Assembly: GCF_017377775.1 (NCBI RefSeq)
Contig: NZ_JAFVLN010000003.1
Location: 1-64,000, forward strand
DNA from: Streptomyces sp. VRA16 Mangrove soil
GTDB taxonomy: Bacteria > Actinomycetota > Actinomycetes > Streptomycetales > Streptomycetaceae
DNA length: 64,000 nt
Reading direction: 5' to 3'
Shown here one piece after another: positions 26,184 through 34,496 of the stretch (the stretch's first letter is position 1; each line of letters begins with the position of its first letter). The translations under genes were made by a program, and so were the position numbers. A model generated the notes under the pieces. That model did no database searches, was not told where the DNA came from, and saw nothing but the letters and a program-made list of their open reading frames with translations.

Positions 26184-29100
26184 GCGTCCTGGGGCTGGGA
26201 TGGAGACTGCGTCTCAGGTTCGGGTCGCTTGAACATGCGGGTGGCCGTGATCTCTCCGTGCACCGATTCTCCGGCCCCGTCCGCGTACTGCTGCGGCAGG
26301 CCCGGACGCAGGTGCTCCTCCACGCTGATGTACTTCAGGCCCGCGCGCAGGTCCGCGTCGTTGCGCAGCCGGATCACGAGCGGGAACTCGGCGAGCGCCG
26401 TCGTGTCGAACAGGCCGGTGGTGTACAGGAGTTGGACACCGAGCGCGTCCGAGACGGCCCGCTGGAGCTCCAGCAGGTACGTGGCGTTGGCGCGCCCGAT
26501 GGGGTTGTCGAGGAACAGCGTGCCCGCGTGCCGGTGCTTGTCGCGGCCCCGGTCGTTCGACCGCAGCGCGGCCATCGTGCAGTACAGCGCGATGGCCGCG
26601 GTGAGCAGCTGTCCGCCGGAGAACACGTCGCCCATCTGGCCGACGGGGACCCGCTCGGCGCGCAGCACGGCGTCGGGCTTGAGGATCTCGACGGCGACGC
26701 CCTTGGGCTGGAGCGCGGCGCTGACCCCGCGCAGCAGCAGGGACATGCCGTCGCGCCGCAGGTCGGAATTCTTCTTGACGGCCGCGCGAGTCGCCTCGTC
26801 GATGACCTCGCCGAGCCGCTCCACGAGGGTGGCCTGGTCGGGCTCCTCGAAGCGGATCCGCAGGAACTCCTGCCCGGACCACTCGCCGAGTCCCTCCGGC
26901 AGCCGGGACAACCGCTGGGCGGACCGCAGGGTGGCGAGCGACGACTCCACCAGGCCGCGCAGGCGGTCCACGATCGAGTCCCGGTTCCGCTCCAGTTGCG
27001 CCAACTCGTCGGTCAGGACCCGCAGTCGGGGCGCGAACGCCTCCGCCCACTTCTGCGCGTGCTCCGGCAGCGCGGCGGCCGGCAGCTCACGGATCTGCTG
27101 ACGGGCGGGGGTGCGGACGGCCTCGTACCGCGTCGCGTTCGCATGCCGTACGAGGATGTCGCTCGCCTCACGGACGGCGGCCTCGGCGCCGGACAGGTCA
27201 CCGGCGCAGCCGCGCAACGAGCGCCGTGCCTCGCCCGCGGCGGTGCGGGCCTCCTCCAGGCTGCCCGGGTACGGCTCGGGCTCCTCCTGCTCCTCGGCGT
27301 CGGCGGTGTGGTCGCGCAGCAGGTCGCGCAGGAGCGCGGCCGTCTCGTCGAAGCCCCCGGCGCCGTCCTCGGCGGCGCGGTGGGAGTCCAGCAGCTCGGC
27401 GTGCGCGGCGCGGGCGGCCGCGAGGGCCTCGGTGTGCGTGGCCAGTTCGGTGGTCGCGGTGCGCAACAGCTGCTGGGCGTGCTCGGTGTCGTTCGGTTCG
27501 AGCTCCTCGGGGAGCTCGGTGTGCGCATCGCCGTCCTCGGGCGCGTGCCGCTCGGCCTCGCCGCGCAGCCGGCCGAGCTGCTCGCTCCCGGTGGAGGCGC
27601 GGGTCTCCAGGAGCTGGACGTGCTCCTCGGCACGGGCGGCGGCGGCCAGGCGGGACGGTCCGTCGGAGCCCTCGGGGGATTCCAGGAGGGCGGCGGCGCG
27701 GGTGCGCACCTTGTTGCTGAGCCGGTCCAGCTCGGCGAGCGCGGCGGACTCGTCGCTCTCCGCGCGGGCCTGCTCGGCCCGCAGGTCGGCTCCGACACCG
27801 ACCTTCTCGTACACCTGGGAGGCGGCCCGGTAGGCCTCGCGGAGCGCGGGCAGCGACGCCTGCGGCGCCACGCTTTCCGGGCCCTCGGGAACGTCGTCGG
27901 GGGCGCCGGCGATCTCGGCGCGCTCCGCGCGCAGCGTGCGGGCGGTGCGGTGGGCGTCGTCGGCGGAGCGCTGGGCGGCGCGCCGGTCCTCGTCCGCGGC
28001 GCGGGCCCGCTCCAGGCAGGTCTGGGCGCGGGCCTCGAACTCGACGGCCTCGTCGGCCAGTTCGCGGACCTTGGCCTGCCAGGCGGCGCGCTCGCGCAGC
28101 CGGAACGCGAGTCCGGCGAGGGCGTCGGCGGCGCGGCGGGCCTTCTGCGCGGCTTCCTGTCGCTCGTCGCGCACGCGAGTGGCCTCGGTGGCGACCTCGT
28201 CGGCCTCCGCGCGCGCGATGCGGGCCTCGGCCAGCTCGGCCTCGGACTCCTCGGCGAACGCACGGGCCTCGGCCGCGGCGGTGGCCAGCTCGGCGAGGCG
28301 GCCCGCGGGGCAGCCGGAGCGCCAGGAGCTCAGCCGGGCGGTCAGCTCACGGTCCTTGGCGAGGCGTCCGGCGAGGGCGCGGATGTCCTCGTCGCGCCGG
28401 GCGGCCCGCTCGCGCAGCGCTTGACGCTCCTCGTCGGCGGCGTGCTCGTCGTGCATGGCCGGGTTCGGCGGTACGAGGAAGACGGCGTCGTCGCTCGCCG
28501 CCTCGGCCGGGGTCGGGGCGAGCAGGGCGGCGGCGGTGCCGACGGCGACGGTGGAGCGGGGCAGCAGCGCGGCGCCCGCGAGGGCGTCGCGGGCCCGGAG
28601 GTGCGAGGCGGGGTCGGTGATGATGACGCCGTCGACCAGCTCGGGCCGGGCGGCGAGCACGCGCGCGTGGTCGGCCGGGTCGACGGCCTGGGCCAGGTAG
28701 CGCCAGCCGGGCAGGGCCGGGATGCCGTGCTCGCCGAGGAACTCGACGGTGGCCAGGACGTCCGGGCCCGGCGGCAGCAGTCCGCCGTCGCCGAGGGCGC
28801 CGAGGATGCGGGAGTCGTCGGCGGCGGCGGTGCGCAGGTCGAAGAGCTGCCGCTCGGCGGCGGCGACGGAGTCGTCGAGGAGGACCTTGAGGTCGTCGGC
28901 GGCCCGGTCGAGGTCCTCGGCGGTGAGCGGCGCGTCGTCGGCGACGGCGCGGGCGCGCACGGCGCCGGGGAACCCGGCGCTCTGCGGGGTCTTCGAAGGG
29001 CCGTCCACACCGAGCAGTTCGGCGAGCCGCTCCTCGCCGGCGAGCGAGGCGGCGGCCCGCTCCTCGGCCCGGTACGCGTGCTCGGCGGCGCGCGCGGCGT

Positions 29101-30844
29101 CGGCGGCGCGCGCGGCGGTCAGCTCGGCGCGGGCCTCGGCGGCGGCGGTCTCGCGGGCGTGCTCGGCGCCGCGGCGGGCGGCCTCGCGCGCGGTGTCCCA
29201 CGCGGCGACGGTGGTCTTCTCGGCGTCGGCGGCGGCGAGCGCGGCGCGGGCCGGGTCGGCGTCGGGCGCGCTGTCGTCGAGCCATCCGGCGCGAACGGCC
29301 TCGGCGGTCTCCTGCTCGACCTCGGTGAGACGCTGGCGCAGGTGCCCGAGCTCGCTGCGGGCGCGCTGCGCGTCGGTGGCGGCGGCGGTCGCGTCGCGGT
29401 GCGCGGCCTCGCCCGCCTCCTGGAGGACGGCGGAGCGCTCCTCCTCCTCGTTCGCGTGCTGCTCGGCCTTCCCGGCGGCGCCGTGCAGGGCCCGTACGAG
29501 GTCGGACGCGGCCTTGGCGCGAGCGGCGAGCGCGGGCGCGGCGTCCCGCTCGGCCTCGCGGATGGCGACGGCCACGCGCGCGGAGCGGTCGGCGGCGGCG
29601 CGGTGACGCAGCACGGCCTCGGCGGCCTGCCAGGCGGAGTGCAGCGTACGGGCGTCGGCCAGCTCGCGCTTCTGGGCGGCGGCTGCCTTCTCGGCTCCGG
29701 CGAGGGCCAACGAGGCGTGCCGGTAGGCGAGTTCGGCCGCGATCAGCGCGCTGCGCTCCCGCGCGGTCTCGGCCTCGGTGACGGTGTGCGCGGCGGCGGT
29801 GACCTGCTGGGCGAGGTCCTGAGTGCGGCCGCGCTCGACGGCGGCGCGGGCGGACAGTCGGCGGGCCAGCGTGCGCGTGCGGCGCTCGGCGGCGGTGTGG
29901 ATGTCCCGCGTGCGGGCGCGCGTCTCCGCGGCCTCGACGATCCGGTTGAGCAGATCGACGGAGCCGGCGGTGAAGTCCCGCTCGGCCATCAGCTCGGAGC
30001 GTCGTCCCAACTTGTTGCCGAATCCGCTGACGAGGTCGGCGAGGCCGTCCGTGTCCCGGGTGTCGGTGACGGCCCGCAGCAGCAGGTCGGTGAAGTCGGA
30101 GTCCTTCTTGACGGCGAAGAGGCCGGCGGCCTCGCCCTCGTCCGCGTTCATCTCCCGCTGGTAGCGAAAGAGTTCGGGGTCGAGGCCCAGGTCACCCAGG
30201 TGCTCGTTCCACCGGTCGTGGATCTCTTCCCAAGTCACCTCAAGGTGCGGATACGCCTTGCCCGCTTCCACGAGCGCGTCGCGGAAGCCCTTCATGGTGC
30301 GGCGCCGTCCCTGGGCACCGGACGCGCCCTCGGCGGCGGGACGCACGGCGTTCGACTCGGCGACGGGCAGGGCGTCGAGGCTCATCCCGGGGCCCGGCCG
30401 GAACGAGTACCAGGCCTCCGCGAACTTCTTGGGGTCGTTCGACACCTGGCGGCCGCGCCACTCGCTGACCTTGCCGACGACGACGCACTCACCAGTGAGG
30501 GTGTGCTGCCACTCCAGGGCGACGTGTCCGCAGTCGTCGGCCAGCAGGAACTTGCGCAGCACACCGGAGGAGGCACCGCCCAGCGTGTTCCGGTGGCCCG
30601 GGAGCATCACCGAGAAGATCAGCTTGAGCAGGACCGACTTGCCGCCGCCGTTCTCCAGGAAGAGCACACCGGCCGGCGCGGGGCGGCGCGGTGGGCCGAC
30701 GGGCTCGTCCTCGAAGAACTCCGCCTGGGTCGGGGCGGGGTCGGGCACGGGCGCGCCGACACCCCGCAGGTCGAGCACGGTGTCGGCGTAGCGCGCACCG
30801 GCAGGCCCGATGGAGTAGAGGCGAACCCGGGACAGCTCGTACAT
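26180..30844 (-). CDS. Giant SMC/MukB-like coiled-coil ATPase
   Basis: A 1554-aa ABC-type ATPase built like SMC/MukB/JetC. The N-terminal head has the Walker A motif LENGGGKSVLL (Lys69). Long Ala/Glu/Arg-rich coiled coils (about 280-640 and 820-1230) flank a globular hinge-like part (about 650-815). The C-terminal head has the signature FSGGQ (1408-1412) and a Walker B LFLDNP (Asp1446), where Asn1447 takes the place of the usual Glu. MukB is about 1490 aa. The ATG at 30844 (MYELSRVRLYSIG) is chosen; the frame is open for 309 codons upstream, but that part overlaps the preceding gene out of frame. It is the last gene of a three-gene operon. A DNA loop-extrusion or defence role is inferred. Confidence 0.8.
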   Translation of the reverse strand: MYELSRVRLYSIGPAGARYADTVLDLRGVGAPVPDPAPTQAEFFEDEPVGPPRRPAPAGVLFLENGGGKSVLLKLIFSVMLPGHRNTLGGASSGVLRKFLLADDCGHVALEWQHTLTGECVVVGKVSEWRGRQVSNDPKKFAEAWYSFRPGPGMSLDALPVAESNAVRPAAEGASGAQGRRRTMKGFRDALVEAGKAYPHLEVTWEEIHDRWNEHLGDLGLDPELFRYQREMNADEGEAAGLFAVKKDSDFTDLLLRAVTDTRDTDGLADLVSGFGNKLGRRSELMAERDFTAGSVDLLNRIVEAAETRARTRDIHTAAERRTRTLARRLSARAAVERGRTQDLAQQVTAAAHTVTEAETARERSALIAAELAYRHASLALAGAEKAAAAQKRELADARTLHSAWQAAEAVLRHRAAADRSARVAVAIREAERDAAPALAARAKAASDLVRALHGAAGKAEQHANEEEERSAVLQEAGEAAHRDATAAATDAQRARSELGHLRQRLTEVEQETAEAVRAGWLDDSAPDADPARAALAAADAEKTTVAAWDTAREAARRGAEHARETAAAEARAELTAARAADAARAAEHAYRAEERAAASLAGEERLAELLGVDGPSKTPQSAGFPGAVRARAVADDAPLTAEDLDRAADDLKVLLDDSVAAAERQLFDLRTAAADDSRILGALGDGGLLPPGPDVLATVEFLGEHGIPALPGWRYLAQAVDPADHARVLAARPELVDGVIITDPASHLRARDALAGAALLPRSTVAVGTAAALLAPTPAEAASDDAVFLVPPNPAMHDEHAADEERQALRERAARRDEDIRALAGRLAKDRELTARLSSWRSGCPAGRLAELATAAAEARAFAEESEAELAEARIARAEADEVATEATRVRDERQEAAQKARRAADALAGLAFRLRERAAWQAKVRELADEAVEFEARAQTCLERARAADEDRRAAQRSADDAHRTARTLRAERAEIAGAPDDVPEGPESVAPQASLPALREAYRAASQVYEKVGVGADLRAEQARAESDESAALAELDRLSNKVRTRAAALLESPEGSDGPSRLAAAARAEEHVQLLETRASTGSEQLGRLRGEAERHAPEDGDAHTELPEELEPNDTEHAQQLLRTATTELATHTEALAAARAAHAELLDSHRAAEDGAGGFDETAALLRDLLRDHTADAEEQEEPEPYPGSLEEARTAAGEARRSLRGCAGDLSGAEAAVREASDILVRHANATRYEAVRTPARQQIRELPAAALPEHAQKWAEAFAPRLRVLTDELAQLERNRDSIVDRLRGLVESSLATLRSAQRLSRLPEGLGEWSGQEFLRIRFEEPDQATLVERLGEVIDEATRAAVKKNSDLRRDGMSLLLRGVSAALQPKGVAVEILKPDAVLRAERVPVGQMGDVFSGGQLLTAAIALYCTMAALRSNDRGRDKHRHAGTLFLDNPIGRANATYLLELQRAVSDALGVQLLYTTGLFDTTALAEFPLVIRLRNDADLRAGLKYISVEEHLRPGLPQQYADGAGESVHGEITATRMFKRPEPETQSPSQPQDA

Positions 30845-30906
30845 GGCGGACTCTCGTGGTAGGTACGGAAGGTGAGGCGGTCGGTGGGAACGGCGCGGGA
30901 CAGGGC

Positions 30907-31800
30907 CTAGGAGTGGAACGGCAGGCCGGCGTCGGCGACGAGCTCGGCCGCGTCCTCGTCCATCGGGGGCATCAGGCTCGCGGACCCGTCGGTCACGGCG
31001 ACGACACCGAGGTCGAGCAGCTCGGCCATGGCGGCGGTGCCGGCCATGTCGCGGACCTGGAGCTGGTATCTGGCCGTCGTGCGGTAGGTGCCGCCGCCGT
31101 CGTCGCCGGTTCTCTGCAGGAATCCGGAGTCGGTGAGGAATGTGACGGCCTTGGCGACGATGCCGGTGGTCGACGTGGCCAGGCGGCGCGTGTCCTTGGT
31201 GGCTCCGGTGGAGCTGCGGCGGGCCCAGATCCGCCAGGCGGCCTCCAGGCCGGGGGCGTCGCTCGCCGGGTCGGTGTTCTCGCCCTGCTCCTCGGCGCGC
31301 TCCTCCAGCTTGCGGCAGGCCTGCCGGACGAACGCGTCCACCCCGTTGACACTCACGCGGCCGATGTAGCCGTCGTCGGCGAGGTCCTCGGGGCGCGGGA
31401 AGGCGAGCGCGGCGACGGCCAGGTGCGCGAGGCCGTGCAGGAAGCGGTCGGTGGAGTCGGCGGCGGTCCTGCGCGCGTAGTCGCCCATGCGCACCGCGAA
31501 GACGGAGTCCTCGGCGGCGGTCACGGCCATGCCCGCGCGCGGGGACACCTCCAGGACGACGAGTCCGAGCCCGGAGGCGACGGCGTCGGCCAGGCGCGCG
31601 AACGGCGGGTCCTCGCGGTAGCGGCGCAGCAGGTCGCCGTACTCCTGGTCGCGGGACGGCTGGAGCTTGGGCTGGAGGCCGAAGGCGACGAGCCGCGCGG
31701 CGTCGGCGGCGTCGGCCGGGGTGACGGGGGCAGCGACCTTGGCCGGGGCCGACGCCTCGGGCTCGCCCCACTCGGCGTGCTCTTCGGGGTACTCGGTCAC
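30907..31800 (-). CDS. Putative KITE/MukE/JetB-like subunit of the SMC cassette
   Basis: A 297-aa soluble protein. It has an Ala/Pro-rich start, a middle with LADAVASGLGLVVLEVSPRAGM and a winged-helix-like C-terminal half (AKAVTFLTDSGFLQRTGDDGGGTYRTTARYQLQVRDM). In position (second gene, between a possible kleisin and the SMC-like ATPase) and size it matches MukE or JetB. The sequence alone does not prove homology. The GTG at 31800 has AAGGAG upstream. It lies 43 bp after the first gene and 62 bp before the ATPase gene. Confidence 0.68.
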   Translation of the reverse strand: MTEYPEEHAEWGEPEASAPAKVAAPVTPADAADAARLVAFGLQPKLQPSRDQEYGDLLRRYREDPPFARLADAVASGLGLVVLEVSPRAGMAVTAAEDSVFAVRMGDYARRTAADSTDRFLHGLAHLAVAALAFPRPEDLADDGYIGRVSVNGVDAFVRQACRKLEERAEEQGENTDPASDAPGLEAAWRIWARRSSTGATKDTRRLATSTTGIVAKAVTFLTDSGFLQRTGDDGGGTYRTTARYQLQVRDMAGTAAMAELLDLGVVAVTDGSASLMPPMDEDAAELVADAGLPFHS

Positions 31801-31843
31801 GGGCGGTGCTCCTTGATCATTACCTGGTTCTTCTCCGGGCCCC

Positions 31844-33370
31844 TCACGCGGCCTCCGTCCGGTCCGCGGCCATGCCGACCGCGTCGAGCAGGGCCGTGCC
31901 GACGATGAGGTCGGCGCCGCCGAACTCCGCGTCGTCCAGCTCGGTGCCGTCGTCCACGGCGAACAGCAGCTTCTCCTCGCCCTGCCGGTAGGCGGTGCCG
32001 ACCGCGGGGCTGGCCGCGTGCACGGCCAACAGGGCCACCAGGTAGGGCAGTTCGGGGTCGCGCCTGCGCGCTTCGGCGAGCAGTCCCGACAGCCGGCGCG
32101 GCGCGTCCGACGGCAGGTCGAGCAGTTCCTTGGCGCTCGCCAACTGCTCCTCGCTGAACCGGCTGTCGTCAGGGGTCTCGATGAGATCGGGCTCGGGCAT
32201 CTCGGCGCCGAGGTGCTCGCGCTCCATGGGCGGGGTCAGCAGTATGTCGACCAGGTCCGTGACGCGTACGGAGACGGGCGTGCGCAGTCCGGTGCCGCGG
32301 GCGAAGAAGGCGTCGGTCACCTTGCGGGCGTCCTGCACCGGCAGCGGAAGCAATGGCGCGACGAGCTGCCCGTACAGGTCGAGGCCCGCGGTGGCGGCGG
32401 GCGTGGCGAAGGCCTGCCGGTCCTGCTCGGCGCGGAACAGCGGCCCGGCCTCCAGGAGGCGCGACTGCAGTTGTGTGTGGCGGCGGATGCAGTCCTTGAC
32501 GATGTCGACGAGCTCGGCGGCGCGGCGCTTCTGCTCGGGGTCCTCGGACTCGTCGCGTGCCTTGCGGATGTTCGTCAGGATCGCGTTCTCGTGGCGGTAG
32601 CGGTCCGCCACGTGGTCGAGGGCCTCGGCGATCATGTCGGGCACGGCCTGCAGCCAGTCGACGGCGCGCACATTGCGGCGCGTGGCGTCGAGCGCCTTGC
32701 GGAGCGTCTCCGAGTACTGCACCGTCCGGTAGCGGGCCTGCTCGGCGGCGAGCTGGGCGTCCGCGAGCCGCCCGCGGCTGATCAGGACCTCCAGCTTCAC
32801 CTCGGCGGCGATCTGCGCGCTGGTGACGTCGGTGTCGAGCGCCCCCACCAGCACATTGACCGCCTCGTCGGTCGTGCGCAGATAGACGCTGCCCCCGTAG
32901 CCGGGGACTTCCTCGATCAGCTTGAAGTCGTAGTCGCGCCGCACGTAGGAGCCGTCGGTCGCGAACGTGCCGTAGACGGCGCGGAAGCCGCGGTCCACGC
33001 TGCCTACGTTGATCAGGTTCTCCAGGACCCAGCGCGCCACCCGCTCGTGCTCGGCGGCCGGCCGCTGCGGGGCCTGCGCGGCGATGCGCGGCATCAGGCG
33101 AGCCACTATCTGCTCGTGGTCGGCGCCCGTGTCGAAGTCCATGTTCAGCGTGACCAGGTCGATCGCCGAGAGGGCCACCTCGGCCATTCCGTACGTCGAG
33201 TACTCGCCCGCCAGGTTCGCCTTGCGCACGTCCAGGTCGTGCAGCGGAGCGGTGCAGGCGAGCGCGCGAAGCCGCCGCGCGAGCCCCTCGTCGGCGGCCG
33301 GGCCCGGTGCGGGGCGCGGCCCCGCGCTGAGCTGGGGCGGAACGGATTCCGTGGTGGCAGGCGAAGTCAC
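31844..33370 (-). CDS. Putative kleisin/MukF/JetA-like subunit of the SMC cassette
   Basis: A protein of about 508 aa that opens the operon. It is largely helical with charged stretches (AEQARYRTVQYSETLRKALDATRR and NIRKARDESEDPEQKRRAAELVDIVKD), and a helix-rich C-terminal part. I do not recognise a named motif. The call rests on gene order and size, since MukF is 440 aa and JetA about 480. The GTG at 33370 is chosen. A TTCGAC/TAGTCT promoter ends seven bases before it and there is no ribosome site, so the transcript is probably leaderless. The frame stays open to a GTG at 33424. Confidence 0.65.
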   Translation of the reverse strand: MTSPATTESVPPQLSAGPRPAPGPAADEGLARRLRALACTAPLHDLDVRKANLAGEYSTYGMAEVALSAIDLVTLNMDFDTGADHEQIVARLMPRIAAQAPQRPAAEHERVARWVLENLINVGSVDRGFRAVYGTFATDGSYVRRDYDFKLIEEVPGYGGSVYLRTTDEAVNVLVGALDTDVTSAQIAAEVKLEVLISRGRLADAQLAAEQARYRTVQYSETLRKALDATRRNVRAVDWLQAVPDMIAEALDHVADRYRHENAILTNIRKARDESEDPEQKRRAAELVDIVKDCIRRHTQLQSRLLEAGPLFRAEQDRQAFATPAATAGLDLYGQLVAPLLPLPVQDARKVTDAFFARGTGLRTPVSVRVTDLVDILLTPPMEREHLGAEMPEPDLIETPDDSRFSEEQLASAKELLDLPSDAPRRLSGLLAEARRRDPELPYLVALLAVHAASPAVGTAYRQGEEKLLFAVDDGTELDDAEFGGADLIVGTALLDAVGMAADRTEAA

Positions 33371-33377
33371 GGAGCAC

Positions 33378-33408
33378 AGACTAGGCGCTGGGTCTGACAA
33401 CGGTCGAA
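33378..33408 (-). promoter_or_regulatory. Promoter of the SMC-like operon (probably leaderless)
   Basis: On the minus strand TTCGAC (33403-33408), a 19-nt spacer and TAGTCT (33378-33383). The start codon begins seven bases after the -10, so transcription and translation likely start at or next to 33370. Confidence 0.55.
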
Positions 33409-33439
33409 ACGACGCAGATGCCACGGGCCCCGCGGGCCA

Positions 33440-33645
33440 CTAGGGCGTGTTTCGAAAGTCCCGTCGTCCGCCCGAAGGGCGGGCCCCGCGGCGTCTGGTG
33501 CGTGCGATCGCAAGGCGCCGGAGCGTCCTCATAGCGGAGCTATTCGGGCGTTTCAGCAACGCCGCAGGGGGTCCCCCCGGCCGAAGGCTGGGGGAGTGCG
33601 TGCCAGGCGTCGCGGGGCAGGCGGGACTTTCGAAACACGCCCTAG
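33440..33645. mobile_element. MITE with perfect 24-bp terminal inverted repeats
   Basis: The ends 33440-33463 and 33622-33645 are perfect inverted repeats; their inner parts read GGCGTGTTTCGAAAGTCCCG and its complement. Each starts with CTAG, so the element may be 198 bp (33444-33641) with a CTAG target duplication, as made by IS5-family (IS427-type) transposases. No transposase gene is inside, only short palindromes such as CCCGAAGGGCGGG. It lies between the GntR gene and the SMC-like operon promoter, and the right end contains the GntR stop codon. Confidence 0.85.
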
Positions 33646-34334
33646 TCCTCCCCCGTCACCTTCTGCCCGTACGCCTCGACGAGCCCGTCGCGGGAGTCGT
33701 CGAGGTAGTCGGCGAGCAGCGCCTCGACCTCGTCCCTGCGCCCGTCGGCGAGCGTCTCGACGATCTTCACGTTCCGGACCAGATACGGCTCGTGGAGGCG
33801 GCGCGGGTCGTCGACGACGTGGAACGCGAGCCGCAGTTCGGCGAGGACGCTGCGCATCAGCTCGTCGGTCCGCTCGCTGCCGGCGAGGGCGACGAGTTCC
33901 CGGTGGAAGTGGATGTTGGCGGTGGAGACGCCCTTCCACTCCCGCGCCTTCGCCGCCCGCTGTCCGTCCGCGACGGCGGCGGCGACGCGGTCGAGGGCGT
34001 ACGGAGGGTCGCCGAGTGAGCGCACGACGGAGCACTCGATCATGCGCCGGGTCCGGTAGATGTCCTCGACGTCGTGCACGCTCAGGACGCGCACGAAGAC
34101 GCCCTTGTTGAGCCGGTGCTCCAGCAGCCGCTCGTGCGTGAGCAGCCGGAACGCCTCGCGCAGGGTGTTGCGGGAGACGCCGAGCGCGCCCCCGATGCTG
34201 TCCTCCGACAGCCGGGTGCCGGGCGGGAAGAAGCCCTCCGCGATCCGGCTCCTGAGAATGTCCGCGACCCGCTCGGCCGTGCTGGTGCGCCCGAGCAGCG
34301 CGCGGTCGTCCGCGAGTGCGTTCAGTTCATCCAT
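33642..34334 (-). CDS. GntR-family regulator, FadR subfamily (FCD domain)
   Basis: A 230-aa repressor. It has an N-terminal winged helix (RVADILRSRIAEGFFPPGTRLSEDSIGGALGVSRNTLREAFRLL) and an all-helical FCD ligand domain with NIHFHRELV. FCD members sense small carboxylic acids. It is divergent from the MFS transporter/D-glutamate-cyclase-like pair, whose promoter carries a matching TnGTnnnACnA operator, so it probably controls that pair. The ATG at 34334 is chosen; a TTG at 34364 would add 10 residues. The stop codon TAG lies inside the CTAG copied by the MITE insertion. Confidence 0.9.
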   Translation of the reverse strand: MDELNALADDRALLGRTSTAERVADILRSRIAEGFFPPGTRLSEDSIGGALGVSRNTLREAFRLLTHERLLEHRLNKGVFVRVLSVHDVEDIYRTRRMIECSVVRSLGDPPYALDRVAAAVADGQRAAKAREWKGVSTANIHFHRELVALAGSERTDELMRSVLAELRLAFHVVDDPRRLHEPYLVRNVKIVETLADGRRDEVEALLADYLDDSRDGLVEAYGQKVTGED

Positions 34335-34383
34335 GGCCACGGCCGAATTCAAGCGCAGATACAAGAACGAAACAACATGGGTA

Positions 34384-34413
34384 TTGAGGGATCGTTCAAC
34401 GATCCTCTACCTT
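34384..34413 (+). promoter_or_regulatory. Promoter with overlapping GntR/FadR-type operator
   Basis: The operator GGATCGTTCAACGATCC (34389-34405) is a perfect 8-bp inverted repeat around one base. It contains TCGTTCAACGA, an exact match to the FadR-subfamily consensus TnGTnnnACnA. It lies between a TTGAGG -35 (34384-34389) and a TACCTT -10 (34408-34413), so a bound repressor would block RNA polymerase. Confidence 0.65.
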
Positions 34414-34496
34414 GGCGGACAGGCACGGCTCCGCACCACGCACCACCACGCACGCTCACCTCCCCGCGAGTTCCCGAGTCCCCTGCGAGGTGCCTC

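Noticed and set aside
25976..30862. Plus-strand open frame of about 1628 codons
   Set aside because: It is antisense to the SMC-like gene and very Gly/Ala/Arg-rich with no motif. Only the first about 55 codons (the Rieske relic) have meaning.
30844..31771. Upstream extension of the SMC-like frame to 31771
   Set aside because: It overlaps the 297-aa gene out of frame and is Arg/Gly-rich. The ATG at 30844 begins the head domain.
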